12,603 nucleotides of DNA from Paracoccaceae bacterium (GCA_007128865.1 SKWP01000227.1:1-12603), one strand, 5' to 3'; counted from the stretch's first letter, positions 6,061 through 12,603 are shown. The notes: generated by a model from the letters alone, not told the origin. Program-made: numbers and translations.

Positions 6061-7316
6061 TCGATCGAGGCGCCGAATGCGGCGACCTCTTCAAGCGTGA
6101 TGTACTGGATTTCGGTGATCGCCCCGTCGGCGCCGAAGTTCCAGAACACCGCCGGCGCCGACACGTCGCCATACTGGTCAAAGGTCACCGCACCGGTGCC
6201 ACCCTGATAGGAGACCGGTTGCCCGGCCGAAAGCAGCTCCATCGCACGGGCAAAGCCGGCAACGTCACCGTCGATCGGCTCGCCGGCCGGGTCGGTGACC
6301 ATCGGCACCTTGGCAGCGATCTGGGCGCCGGTCGCATCGCGCCCGGCCGCGTGATAGGCCAGCAACGATATCGCCGCGGCATCGAAGGCGTTCGGCAGGC
6401 CCGGACCGCTGGGCGGTGCGTTGAAATGGGCGGTATAGGCATCGACAAAGGCCGTGGCCGAACCGGTGCGCGGGGTCGAGCTGTCGGTGCCGATGAAATT
6501 GCCCAGATGCTGCATGCCGACCGCTTCGCGGAACTCATCGGATTTCAGCGAATTGGTACCGATGAATTCGGTGGTCCCGCCCAGCGAGATCCATTCGCGC
6601 ACGACCGCGATGCCTTCCTTGGGATAAAGCGCCAGATACAGCGCTTCGGGACGGGTCGCCAGCGCCTGGGTCACCTCGGCGCGATAGCTGGGCTGATCGT
6701 CGTTGATGGCGATCTGGGCCTTTACCTCGATCCCCGCTCCGGCAAAGGCAGCCGCGGCGAGCGAGCCCAGATCCTGCCCCCAGTCGTCGTTCTTGTACAG
6801 GATGGTGATGGTTTCGTAACCGGCCTCCTGCGCCTTCATTGCGGCGACAAGGGCCTGCACGTTGGAGGTGGCAAAGGTGCGGAAGAACAGCCCGTTGGCG
6901 CCCCCCTCGGCGGCGATCTCGGTCAGGCGGGTTGTGGATGAACAGCAGGAAATCTGCATCACCCCCGATGGTGCGGCCACCGAGGTCAGGATCGGTATTG
7001 TCACCCCCGAGGCGACGGCACCGATCAGAAGCTGCACCCGGTCCAGATCGACCAGCGCCCGGGCGGCATCGACCCCCACGCGCGGGTCGACCTGGGTATC
7101 GCGCAGGATCGCATTGACCCGGCAGCCATCGACGCCGCCGGCCTCGTTGATCATGTCGGCGACCCACAAGGTGGTTTCGGCGATGGGTTTGCCCCAGTCC
7201 ACCGAGGTCGGGTAAACCACGCCCACGGGAAGCGTGCAGTCTGCCGCTGCGGTGCCGGCATGGGCCGTCACGGCCAGGGCGGCCAGGGCAGCGATGCTCG
7301 TCAGGTTGTTTTTCAT
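6057..7316 (-). CDS. ABC transporter periplasmic substrate-binding protein, LIV/HAAT type
   Basis: This 419-residue protein begins with a Sec signal peptide (Lys-containing start, hydrophobic core, AHA and AAA cleavage candidates near residues 20-26), so the mature protein is periplasmic. The body is a type I periplasmic-binding fold like LivK/Peripla_BP_6: 'VGVVYPTSVDWG' near the start, 'DMINEAGGVDG', the 'QLLIGAVASGVTIPI' strand-turn, and 'YKNDDWGQDLG' in the second lobe. Family members bind branched-chain or aromatic amino acids, amides, urea or aromatic acids. The ligand-site segment, usually similar to 'ISPASTSP', here reads ISCCSSTTRLT, with two adjacent cysteines. ATG 7316 is only 2 bases past the LivM stop, with GGAG in the right position. 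Being distal to the permeases is less usual, since the binding protein is often the most strongly expressed component. Family call strong; ligand unknown. Confidence 0.9.
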   Translation of the reverse strand: MKNNLTSIAALAALAVTAHAGTAAADCTLPVGVVYPTSVDWGKPIAETTLWVADMINEAGGVDGCRVNAILRDTQVDPRVGVDAARALVDLDRVQLLIGAVASGVTIPILTSVAAPSGVMQISCCSSTTRLTEIAAEGGANGLFFRTFATSNVQALVAAMKAQEAGYETITILYKNDDWGQDLGSLAAAAFAGAGIEVKAQIAINDDQPSYRAEVTQALATRPEALYLALYPKEGIAVVREWISLGGTTEFIGTNSLKSDEFREAVGMQHLGNFIGTDSSTPRTGSATAFVDAYTAHFNAPPSGPGLPNAFDAAAISLLAYHAAGRDATGAQIAAKVPMVTDPAGEPIDGDVAGFARAMELLSAGQPVSYQGGTGAVTFDQYGDVSAPAVFWNFGADGAITEIQYITLEEVAAFGASIE

Positions 7317-7318
7317 TG

Positions 7319-8317
7319 TCAGGTGACTCCCTTGTTGGTGGTGGCGGTCGTATTGGTGCCGGCCGGTCTTGTACGATCCGGGCCGGCAGAGGTTTCCAGA
7401 CGTTCGGGCAACAGCCCCTGCGGGCGCCAGAGCAACATGCCCACGATCACCGAGCCGATAAGGATATACTGGATCGAGCCGGTGTAAATCTGCATCGCCA
7501 CAGGGGCGTGCCGCGCCAGGAGAAAGCCGCTGGCAGTCCAGGCCGCCCAGATCAGGAAGGCGCCGAGGATCGCGCCGCGGTTGTTGCCGGCGCCGCCGAC
7601 AATCAGCATGGCCCAGATCTGGAAGGTCAGGATCGGCGCCAGATCCTGCGGACTGACGAATGCATAGAAGCTTACGTAAAGCCCGCCGGCAACACCCATG
7701 ATCATCGATCCGATGACAAAGGATGTCAGCCGCAGCCGGGTGGGGTTCTTGCCCAGCGACCGCGCCGCGGTTTCATCCTCGCGGATGGCACGAAGCGCGC
7801 GGCCGAAGGGCGACCGCACCAGCCGTTCCAGCCCGATGTAGACAAGCACCAGCACCAGCAGCACAAAGGCCAGAAACAGCAGCCCATAGACGAAATTGTT
7901 GCCGACCGCGGCCTCGAACGGGCGCGGAAACCCGCGCAGCCCGCGGGCGCCACCGGTCAGCCATTCGGCATTGCGGGTCAGGCTTTCAAAGGCGATGGCA
8001 ACGCCGAAGGTGGATATCGCCAGATAATCGTGTCGCAATCGGACCGTCAGCAGGCCAACGATCCAGGCAAGCATCCCGGCCAGCACGACGCCCCCGGCAA
8101 GGGCGACCAGAAACGGCAGGCCGAAACCGCCCAGCACCGTTGCATCGGCCCGCCCGCCAAGGATCATGGTTCCATAGGCACCGGCGCCGAAAAAGGCGAC
8201 CACACCGCCATTGAACAGCCCCGTGTAGCCCCAGTGCAGGTTGAGCCCCAGCACCGCGATGGCAAAGATTGCCGCCATGGTGGAAAAGAACGCCAGATAG
8301 GAGATCATTCCGATCAT
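7319..8317 (-). CDS. livM: Branched-chain amino acid-type ABC transporter permease (LivM-like)
   Basis: This 332-residue integral membrane protein has about eight hydrophobic segments. The N-terminal 'NLHWGYTGLFNGGVVAFFGAGAY' region (quoted in part) is the LivM-family landmark (N-L-x-x-G-x-x-G-x-x-x-x-G). 'GRALRAIREDETAARSLG' is the cytoplasmic coupling loop that contacts the ATPases, and 'MLIVGGAGNNRGAILGA' is the typical late motif. It pairs with the neighbouring LivH-like permease to form the transmembrane channel. The C-terminal tail after 'LLWRPQGLLPERL' is Thr/Pro-rich and not conserved-looking. The start ATG at 8317 overlaps the LivH stop (ATGA, 8314-8317). The frame stays open upstream to about 9271, but that stretch is inside LivH and is not used. 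Confidence 0.9.
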   Translation of the reverse strand: MIGMISYLAFFSTMAAIFAIAVLGLNLHWGYTGLFNGGVVAFFGAGAYGTMILGGRADATVLGGFGLPFLVALAGGVVLAGMLAWIVGLLTVRLRHDYLAISTFGVAIAFESLTRNAEWLTGGARGLRGFPRPFEAAVGNNFVYGLLFLAFVLLVLVLVYIGLERLVRSPFGRALRAIREDETAARSLGKNPTRLRLTSFVIGSMIMGVAGGLYVSFYAFVSPQDLAPILTFQIWAMLIVGGAGNNRGAILGAFLIWAAWTASGFLLARHAPVAMQIYTGSIQYILIGSVIVGMLLWRPQGLLPERLETSAGPDRTRPAGTNTTATTNKGVT

Positions 8318-9231
8318 CGGTGCAGCTCCTCTCCGAACAGGCCATGGGGGCGCAGGAGCATCACCGCGATGATGATCAGGAACGGCATCGCCGGCGTATA
8401 GCCCGATGGCAGGATCATCAGCGACAGGCCCGAGGCGATGCCGACGATGAAGCCGCCCAGCACCGCGCCATAGACGCTGCCGATTCCGCCAACGATGGTG
8501 GCGGCAAAGACCGGCAGCACGAAGTTGTGCCCCAGATGCGGCGATATCTGGTTGGTCAGGCCATAGAACACCCCGGCCGCGGCCGAAAGCCCGCCGCCAA
8601 GCACCCAGACCGAAACCACCATCCGCGAAAGCCGCACCCCCGACACCTGCGCGAGATCGGGGTTTTCCGCGACCGCCCGATGCGAATAGCCAAAGGTGGT
8701 ACGGGTCAGCACCACATGCAGCATGAGCATCAGCACCAGCGCCGCGCCCAGCACGAAGACCTGATCGGGCTTGATCAGCAGCAGCGGGTCGAAGCTGACC
8801 ACGATGGCAAAGGCGATATCGGGGGAATAGAGCTGTGCACGATGGCCGAACGCCAGGGTGATGATGTTGCGCAGGATCAGCGCCACACCGAAGGACGCAA
8901 ACACCATCGACAGCGGCCCGGCGTTTTCGCGGATGCGCTTGAACACCAGCTTGTCCAGCACCACCGCCGATGCCCCCGTCACCACCATCGCCAGAACCAC
9001 CGAGACCGAAAGCGTCCAGGTCAGGCTCAGCGGCCCGATCTTTTCGTGCATGAAGGGTATCAGCGCCGCCAGCAGCCGGTCGAACACCAGCGCCGAATAG
9101 GCCCCGATGCCAAGCAGTTCGGCATAGGAGAAATTGGCAAAGCGCAGCATGTGCATGATCAGCGTCAGCCCGATCGCGCCCAGCGATATGATCGATCCGG
9201 TCAGGATGCCATCGACAAGGTGCTGGATCAT
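8314..9231 (-). CDS. livH: Branched-chain amino acid-type ABC transporter permease (LivH-like)
   Basis: This 305-residue membrane protein is the usual length for LivH. It opens with 'LVDGILTGSIISLGAIGLTLI' and then 'MLRFANFSYAE', matching the family pattern G-x-x-x-G-x-x-Y-A-L-x-A-x-G-L-x-L-I followed by the N-F-A/S-x-G/A-E segment. The coupling loop is 'THFGYSHRAVAENPDLAQVSG'-like (seen as TTFGYSHRAVAENPDLA), and 'VFAATIVGGIGSVYGAVLGG' near the C-terminus matches the G-G-x-G-S-x-x-G-A motif. About eight transmembrane spans can be seen. It forms the heterodimeric permease with LivM. The start ATG at 9231 overlaps the LivF stop (ATGA, 9228-9231). No missing family features are seen, so it is probably functional. 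Confidence 0.92.
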   Translation of the reverse strand: MIQHLVDGILTGSIISLGAIGLTLIMHMLRFANFSYAELLGIGAYSALVFDRLLAALIPFMHEKIGPLSLTWTLSVSVVLAMVVTGASAVVLDKLVFKRIRENAGPLSMVFASFGVALILRNIITLAFGHRAQLYSPDIAFAIVVSFDPLLLIKPDQVFVLGAALVLMLMLHVVLTRTTFGYSHRAVAENPDLAQVSGVRLSRMVVSVWVLGGGLSAAAGVFYGLTNQISPHLGHNFVLPVFAATIVGGIGSVYGAVLGGFIVGIASGLSLMILPSGYTPAMPFLIIIAVMLLRPHGLFGEELHR

Positions 9232-9956
9232 GCCGCTCCGACCCTTCTGCCGCCCAGATAGATTTCACCAACCGCCGGATCGGACAGGATGCTTTCGGCG
9301 GGGCCGTCGATCTGGTTGCGGCCTTCGGCGAGGATATAGCAATGGTCGGCCACCCGCAGCGCCTGCTTGACGTTCTGTTCCACCAGCAGGATCGACACGC
9401 CTTTTTCCGTCAGCCCGCGCGCAAGGTCGAGAACCTCGCGCTGGATCTTGGGCGACAGCCCGGCCGAAGGTTCGTCCATCAGCATCACCCGCGGCCGGCT
9501 GGCCAGCGCCATCGCCACCGCCAGCATCTGCCGCTGCCCGCCCGAAAGCGAACCGGCGCGGTCACCGCGCTTTTCGGCCAGCGGCGGGAACAGCGTGTAA
9601 AGCTCGTCCAGCCGCGTCGCGCGGTCGGGCACCCGCCGCAGCACCAGTGCGAGGTTTTCCGAAATCTTCAGGCTGCGAAAGATGTTATCGGTCTGCGGCA
9701 CATAGGCCAGACCCAGGCTTGCCATCTGGTCGGGGCGGATGCCGGTGATGGGTTTGCCATCCAGCATCACCCGCCCGGCACTGACCGGCACAAGGCCGGC
9801 GATAGCCTTGATCAGGGTGGATTTTCCGGCGCCGTTCGGACCGATGATGGCGCAAAGCGTGTCGCGCCTCAACGTCAGGTTCACGTCGCGCAGGATCGGC
9901 AGGTCGCGCACATAGCCCGCCGTGAGCCCCTCCACGCTGAGCACCGCGTCGGTCAT
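9228..9956 (-). CDS. livF: Branched-chain amino acid-type ABC transporter ATPase (LivF-like)
   Basis: This 242-residue cytoplasmic ATPase has every required motif: Walker A GPNGAGKST near residue 39, Q-loop in 'AYVPQTDNIFRSL', ABC signature LSGGQRQ near 138, Walker B VMLMDEPS near 158 and switch His region in 'LLVEQNV', where, as is normal for LivF proteins, the H-loop reads EQNV rather than EHD. 'DNIFRSLKISENL' is the typical LivF version of 'V-F-x-x-L-T-V-x-E-N-L'. It forms the heterodimeric nucleotide-binding pair with LivG. The start ATG at 9956 overlaps the LivG stop (ATGA, 9953-9956). Confidence 0.93.
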   Translation of the reverse strand: MTDAVLSVEGLTAGYVRDLPILRDVNLTLRRDTLCAIIGPNGAGKSTLIKAIAGLVPVSAGRVMLDGKPITGIRPDQMASLGLAYVPQTDNIFRSLKISENLALVLRRVPDRATRLDELYTLFPPLAEKRGDRAGSLSGGQRQMLAVAMALASRPRVMLMDEPSAGLSPKIQREVLDLARGLTEKGVSILLVEQNVKQALRVADHCYILAEGRNQIDGPAESILSDPAVGEIYLGGRRVGAA

Positions 9957-10723
9957 GCCGGCGACCCGAGATAGGCATCCAGCAGCACCGGGTTGCTGCG
10001 CGCCTCTTCGCCGGTGCCCTGAAACACCACCCGCCCCTCGGCAAGCGCGATCACCGGGTCGCAGTGGCGCATGACGAAATCCATGTCATGTTCGATGATC
10101 ACAAAGCTGGTGCCGCGGCGGTTCAACTCTTCGATCCGTTCCACAAGGATGCGGGTCAGCGACGGGTTCACGCCGGCGGCCGGTTCGTCAAGCAGGATGA
10201 TCGTCGGGTCGCCCATCAGCGCACGCGCCAGTTCCAGAAGCTTCATCTGCCCGCCGGAAACCTTGCCGGCCGGCTGGTCGGCCAGCCTGTCCAGCGTCAT
10301 GAATTCGAGGATATCCATGGCCTTGTCGCGCATCCGCCGCTGTTCGGCCGCCATGCTACGACGGCGGAACAGGGCGCCCAGCACGGTTTCGCCGGTCTGC
10401 GCCGAAGGCACGAGCATCACGTTTTCCAGCACCGTCATGCGGCGGAACGGGCGCGGAATCTGGAATGTCCGCGCAAGGCCGCGTGCGAACAGCGCATCGG
10501 GGCGCAGGCCGGTCACGTCCTGACCGTCAAGCAGCACCTGACCCGCGGTTGGCGGCAGTTCGCCGGCGATCATGTTGAAAAGGGTCGTCTTGCCGGCGCC
10601 GTTGGGGCCGATCAGCCCGGTCATGCGGCCGCGGCCGAAATCGAGCGTCACCGAATCAACGGCCCGGAACGCGCCAAAATCCCGCGTCAGGCCGCGGGTG
10701 GAAAGGATCGGCCCGGCGGTCAT
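9953..10723 (-). CDS. livG: Branched-chain amino acid-type ABC transporter ATPase (LivG-like)
   Basis: This 256-residue ATPase has Walker A GPNGAGKTT near residue 38, the LivG-specific 'ARTFQIPRPFRRMTVLENVM', the signature VSGGQMK, Walker B IILLDEPAAGVNP, and the H-loop FVIIEHDMDFVM. The 'P-A-A-G-x-N-P' after Walker B and the 'ARTFQ' Q-loop distinguish LivG from LivF. The start ATG at 10723 overlaps the aldo/keto reductase stop (ATGA, 10720-10723). The same frame is open upstream to 11188, but it would run through the aldo/keto reductase gene and the added residues look non-coding. It is the first transporter gene in the operon, which places the two enzymes ahead of the importer. Confidence 0.93.
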   Translation of the reverse strand: MTAGPILSTRGLTRDFGAFRAVDSVTLDFGRGRMTGLIGPNGAGKTTLFNMIAGELPPTAGQVLLDGQDVTGLRPDALFARGLARTFQIPRPFRRMTVLENVMLVPSAQTGETVLGALFRRRSMAAEQRRMRDKAMDILEFMTLDRLADQPAGKVSGGQMKLLELARALMGDPTIILLDEPAAGVNPSLTRILVERIEELNRRGTSFVIIEHDMDFVMRHCDPVIALAEGRVVFQGTGEEARSNPVLLDAYLGSPA

Positions 10724-11799
10724 GTCGCCGCCCCGTGCACGGCATCCTGGGGATTGGTGTTGAGGTTGTATTTCATGATCCGGCCATGCCGGCCGTTCCG
10801 ATCCCCTTCGAGCCCGTAAACGGGGCCGGAGGGACCGGCCGCCTTGCCAAGCACGGCATCGATCGCGGCCCGGTCGGCCGCATCCAGCTTCAGGCCGAAG
10901 ACCTCGAGCGTTTGCGGAAGGTGCCTTGCATAGCGCGCACCGACGATCGCGGCGGCAACCTGGGGCTGGTCCAGAACCCAGCGCGTTGCGACCGAAGCCA
11001 GCGAAACGCCATGCCGGTCCGCCACCGCCCGCAGCGTTTCGAGCAGGGTCTGGAACAGATCCCATGGCCCGAATTCGTCGATGATCAGCCGGTACTTCAC
11101 CAGACTGCGGTTTTCGAAGGCAAAGCCGGGGTCGGGCCTGCCAAGCCAGGCATCGGTCAGGAACCCGCCGGCCAGCGTACCGTAGCACAGGAACTGCATG
11201 TTTCGCGCCGCAGCCCAGGCGGCAAGGCGCCCCGCCGGCCGCCGGTCGAGCAGGGAATACTGCACCTGCGCCGATACGAGATCGAACCCGTCATCGACAA
11301 AACGCCCCATCGCCCCGGCATCCCAGTTCGTGGTTCCCAGATTGCCGATCTTGCCCTTGTGCTGGCATTCCTTCAGCACCTGCAGCGCGGAAACCGGATC
11401 GCCGATCTCGATATCCCACCAGAAGAACTGCACCAGATGCAGCCGTTCGATGCCCAGCCGCAAAAGCGACCGGTCGACGATCGCCTCGATCTCTTCGGGC
11501 CGGATATCGGCCAGGCGGGCAAGGTCGGGAACAAGCTTGGTATGGACGATCACCCGGTCGGCGAACCCGGCACCGCGCCGGCGGCGGATATCGGCAATGA
11601 AGGCACCGATCATCTCTTCCACGCCCCTGTAGATATCGGCGCAGTCGAATGTGGTGATGCCAGCGTCGAGGAACGCCTCCATATCCGCGATGGCCGCGGC
11701 GCGGTCCACCGGGCCGTGGTCGCCGGCAAGCTGCCAGCCGCCCTTGATCACCCGCGAAATCCGGTGGCCCGGGCGAAGGTCGGTCGTTTCAGGCGTCAC
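10720..11799 (-). CDS. Aldo/keto reductase-family protein lacking the catalytic His
   Basis: The 359-residue protein shows the aldo/keto reductase barrel in order: 'RVIKGGWQL' at the first strand, 'GITTFDCADIYRGVEEMIG' (quoted from residues 47-65) with Asp52 and Tyr57, the Lys strand 'RVIVHTKLV' with Lys88, 'SLLRLGIERLHLVQFFWWD', 'IGNLGTTNWDA', 'SAQVQYSLLDRR', and the late cofactor segment 'AAIVGARYARHL'. Family members reduce carbonyls with NADPH. Three of the four catalytic-tetrad residues (Asp52, Tyr57, Lys88) are present, but the His position ('L-V-Q-x-H-W') is Phe126. It has a C-terminal extension of about 40 residues ending in 'MKYNLNTNPQDAVHG'. It starts with GTG at 11799, overlapping the preceding stop (GTGA, 11796-11799). 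Its place directly behind the TIGR04076-like gene suggests a functional pair. Family call sure; enzymatic activity uncertain. Confidence 0.85.
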   Translation of the reverse strand: MTPETTDLRPGHRISRVIKGGWQLAGDHGPVDRAAAIADMEAFLDAGITTFDCADIYRGVEEMIGAFIADIRRRRGAGFADRVIVHTKLVPDLARLADIRPEEIEAIVDRSLLRLGIERLHLVQFFWWDIEIGDPVSALQVLKECQHKGKIGNLGTTNWDAGAMGRFVDDGFDLVSAQVQYSLLDRRPAGRLAAWAAARNMQFLCYGTLAGGFLTDAWLGRPDPGFAFENRSLVKYRLIIDEFGPWDLFQTLLETLRAVADRHGVSLASVATRWVLDQPQVAAAIVGARYARHLPQTLEVFGLKLDAADRAAIDAVLGKAAGPSGPVYGLEGDRNGRHGRIMKYNLNTNPQDAVHGAAT

Positions 11800-12176
11800 T
11801 TCGGGTCATCTCCCGACTGCCAGTAGGGGGTCGTGCGCGCATCCGGCAGGCCGGTTGTCGCGGCATGCGAATACCACCGCCGCCCCTCGCGGTGAATACG
11901 GAACCTGCCGCCGCAGTGCGGATCGGGGCAGGCAATCTCGGCGTCGGTCGACATCCAGTCACCGGCTGCAGTTTCGCGTTGCTTGGCCGGCAGCAGCGGC
12001 AGGACTGCGGCCAGGGCATACATCGATATCTTCTGGCCCGCCTCGAAAACGAGGTTTTCGCCGATGACCCGAAAGCTTTCGCCCTCGATGTGGCGACACA
12101 CCGGCGTCCGGCCATCCAGCACCGTTTCGACCCGCAGGTCATAGAGCCAGAAGCCCTTGTCGCCGTCCCGATCCAT
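11796..12176 (-). CDS. TIGR04076-like small protein, first gene of the minus operon
   Basis: The 126-residue protein has no signal peptide or membrane segment. 'YDLRVETVLDG' opens a beta strand, Cys27 follows in 'PVCRHIEGESFRV', 'YALAAVLPLLPAKQR' forms a helix, and 'DAEIACPDPHCGGRFRIHR' gives Cys83 and Cys88. This strand, 'GE/D-x-F', helix, 'ACPDP' order fits the TIGR04076 family, whose function is unknown; the C-x4-C pair plus Cys27 could bind a metal or be redox active, which is inference. ATG 12176 is preceded by a GGCGGGGG stretch that may serve as ribosome binding site, and no upstream in-frame start fits. It is promoter-proximal and transcribed divergently from the GntR regulator. Its stop overlaps the aldo/keto reductase GTG. 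Confidence 0.72.
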   Translation of the reverse strand: MDRDGDKGFWLYDLRVETVLDGRTPVCRHIEGESFRVIGENLVFEAGQKISMYALAAVLPLLPAKQRETAAGDWMSTDAEIACPDPHCGGRFRIHREGRRWYSHAATTGLPDARTTPYWQSGDDPK

Positions 12177-12191
12177 GATGCCCCCGCCGGC

Positions 12192-12223
12192 TTGACCCGG
12201 ATAAGTGTTATCTGTGATATAAG
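12192..12223 (+). promoter_or_regulatory. Predicted promoter of the GntR gene, extended -10
   Basis: TTGACC at 12192-12197 resembles a -35 box. TGATATAAG at 12215-12223 is an extended -10 (TGn followed by TATAAG, 5 of 6 to TATAAT). The gap between -35 and TATAAG is 20 bases, longer than ideal, so the extended -10 may be the main determinant. Transcription would start near 12230, leaving a leader of about 38 bases before ATG 12268. This region is clearly richer in A/T than the rest of the window. Confidence 0.5.
12208..12222. promoter_or_regulatory. AT-rich imperfect palindrome, candidate GntR operator
   Basis: TTATCTGTGATATAA is an odd-length imperfect inverted repeat centred on 12215, with 5 of 7 base pairs symmetric (perfect TTAT/ATAA arms). 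A nested TATC-TGT-GATA is also present at 12209-12219. It overlaps the extended -10 of the regulator gene and lies about 32 bases before the first codon of the divergent operon, so one bound dimer could repress both. FadR-type GntR proteins commonly bind short palindromes in their own divergent promoter; the assignment to this regulator is inference. Confidence 0.4.
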
Positions 12224-12267
12224 ATCAAAGGAAGCCCACGCCCGTCAATCCCTGCCGAGCAGACTTC

Positions 12268-12603
12268 ATGACCTCGCCCGTGATTGCCCGTATCGATGCC
12301 GTCAAGCTGCGCGAGAATGCCTATTTCGCGCTGCGCGATGCCTTCACCCGCGGGGCATTCGCCCCCGGCGACAGGCTGAGCCTGCGCCAGCTTTCCGAAC
12401 AGCTCGGCATCTCGATGACCCCGGTGCGCGAGGCAGTGCGCCGGCTTGTGGCCGAAGGCGCCCTTGTCGACACCCCGTCGCGCACCCTTCAGGTGCCCGA
12501 ATACAGTCAGGATCGCGCGGCCGAACTGATGGCGGGGCGGCTGGCGCTGGAGGCGCTGGTCCTCGACCGGGCGATGGACCGGATCGATGCGGCCGGAATC
12601 GCG
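12268..12603 (+). CDS. GntR-family transcriptional regulator, FadR/FCD type (3' partial)
   Basis: The frame is open from ATG 12268 to the window end, giving the first 112 residues. Residues 14-75 form the GntR winged helix-turn-helix: 'LRENAYFALRDAFTRGAF' then 'PGDRLSLRQLSEQLGISMTP' and 'VREAVRRLVAEGAL', matching the family pattern P-G-x-x-L-x-x-x-x-L-A-x-x-x-G-x-S-x-T-P-V-R-E-A. The following helix 'AAELMAGRLALEALVLDRA' resembles the start of an FCD effector domain, which typically binds small carboxylates with a metal ion; most of that domain is beyond the window. Its divergent position over a shared promoter makes it the likely local regulator of the catabolic and transport operon. No strong Shine-Dalgarno is seen; the start is chosen because the HTH begins soon after it. 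Confidence 0.9.
   Translation, partial: MTSPVIARIDAVKLRENAYFALRDAFTRGAFAPGDRLSLRQLSEQLGISMTPVREAVRRLVAEGALVDTPSRTLQVPEYSQDRAAELMAGRLALEALVLDRAMDRIDAAGIA

Noticed and set aside
8318..9271. N-terminal extension of the LivM frame through LivH
   Set aside because: The extension is in another frame of LivH, lacks LivM homology, and ATG 8317 in the ATGA overlap gives a standard-length LivM.
10724..11188. N-terminal extension of the LivG frame into the aldo/keto reductase gene
   Set aside because: The added residues are Arg/Gly/Cys-rich without ABC features; ATG 10723 gives the normal LivG length and a 4-base overlap.
10735..11826. Plus-strand open frame antisense to the aldo/keto reductase
   Set aside because: The minus-strand frame has the reductase motifs and fits the overlap chain; the plus frame shows no domain and would run against the operon.
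1..12603. Mobile elements, CRISPR arrays, tRNA or rRNA genes, toxin-antitoxin or phage genes
   Set aside because: Reading the window, I saw no transposase, integrase, direct-repeat array, tRNA-like cloverleaf or terminal inverted repeats; nearly all DNA is accounted for by metabolic and transport genes.

Overview
The window is GC-rich, densely coding DNA, most consistent with an alphaproteobacterium of the Rhodobacterales/Paracoccus type. That placement is inferred from base composition, codon style and gene families, not from any marker gene. There is no rRNA, tRNA, CRISPR array, insertion sequence or phage gene. Apart from one 91-base divergent promoter region (12177-12267), the gaps between genes are 40 bases or less.

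Left part (1-5387, plus strand): the distal part of an operon whose promoter lies before the window. It holds the C-terminal end of a class V PLP enzyme (kynureninase/aminotransferase type) that reads in frame, without a stop codon, into a metal-dependent cyclase/amidohydrolase (kynurenine formamidase/isatin hydrolase superfamily). Next come the two subunits of an indolepyruvate:ferredoxin oxidoreductase-type 2-oxoacid oxidoreductase (IorA-like and IorB-like with a DUF6537-type C-terminus), then a small protein that may be distantly related to IacB/darcynin.

Right part (5341-12176, minus strand): a compact eight-gene operon, read right to left: a TIGR04076-like small protein, an aldo/keto reductase-like protein, a complete branched-chain-amino-acid-type (LIV/HAAT) ABC importer in the order LivG, LivF, LivH, LivM, substrate-binding protein, and an L-aspartate dehydrogenase-like oxidoreductase. 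Six of its seven junctions are 4-base stop/start overlaps and the seventh is a 2-base gap, so the operon is almost certainly one translationally coupled transcript. Its last gene runs tail to tail into the last gene of the left operon, and the two coding regions overlap by 47 bases.

Right edge (12268-12603, plus strand): a GntR/FadR-type (FCD-like) regulator, cut by the window end and divergent from the eight-gene operon. The shared intergenic region contains an extended -10 promoter overlapped by an AT-rich imperfect palindrome.

Working model (inference): this is a regulated uptake-and-catabolism island for a small carboxylated, possibly aromatic and nitrogen-containing, substrate. The LIV-type importer brings it in, the hydrolase and PLP enzyme open or deaminate it, the IorAB-type enzyme oxidatively decarboxylates a 2-oxoacid to an acyl-CoA, and the GntR protein senses a pathway compound. 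I do not recognise the exact pathway. Three enzymes (cyclase, aldo/keto reductase, aspartate dehydrogenase-like) each appear to lack a residue that is important in their best-known relatives, so their chemistry may differ from the family names.
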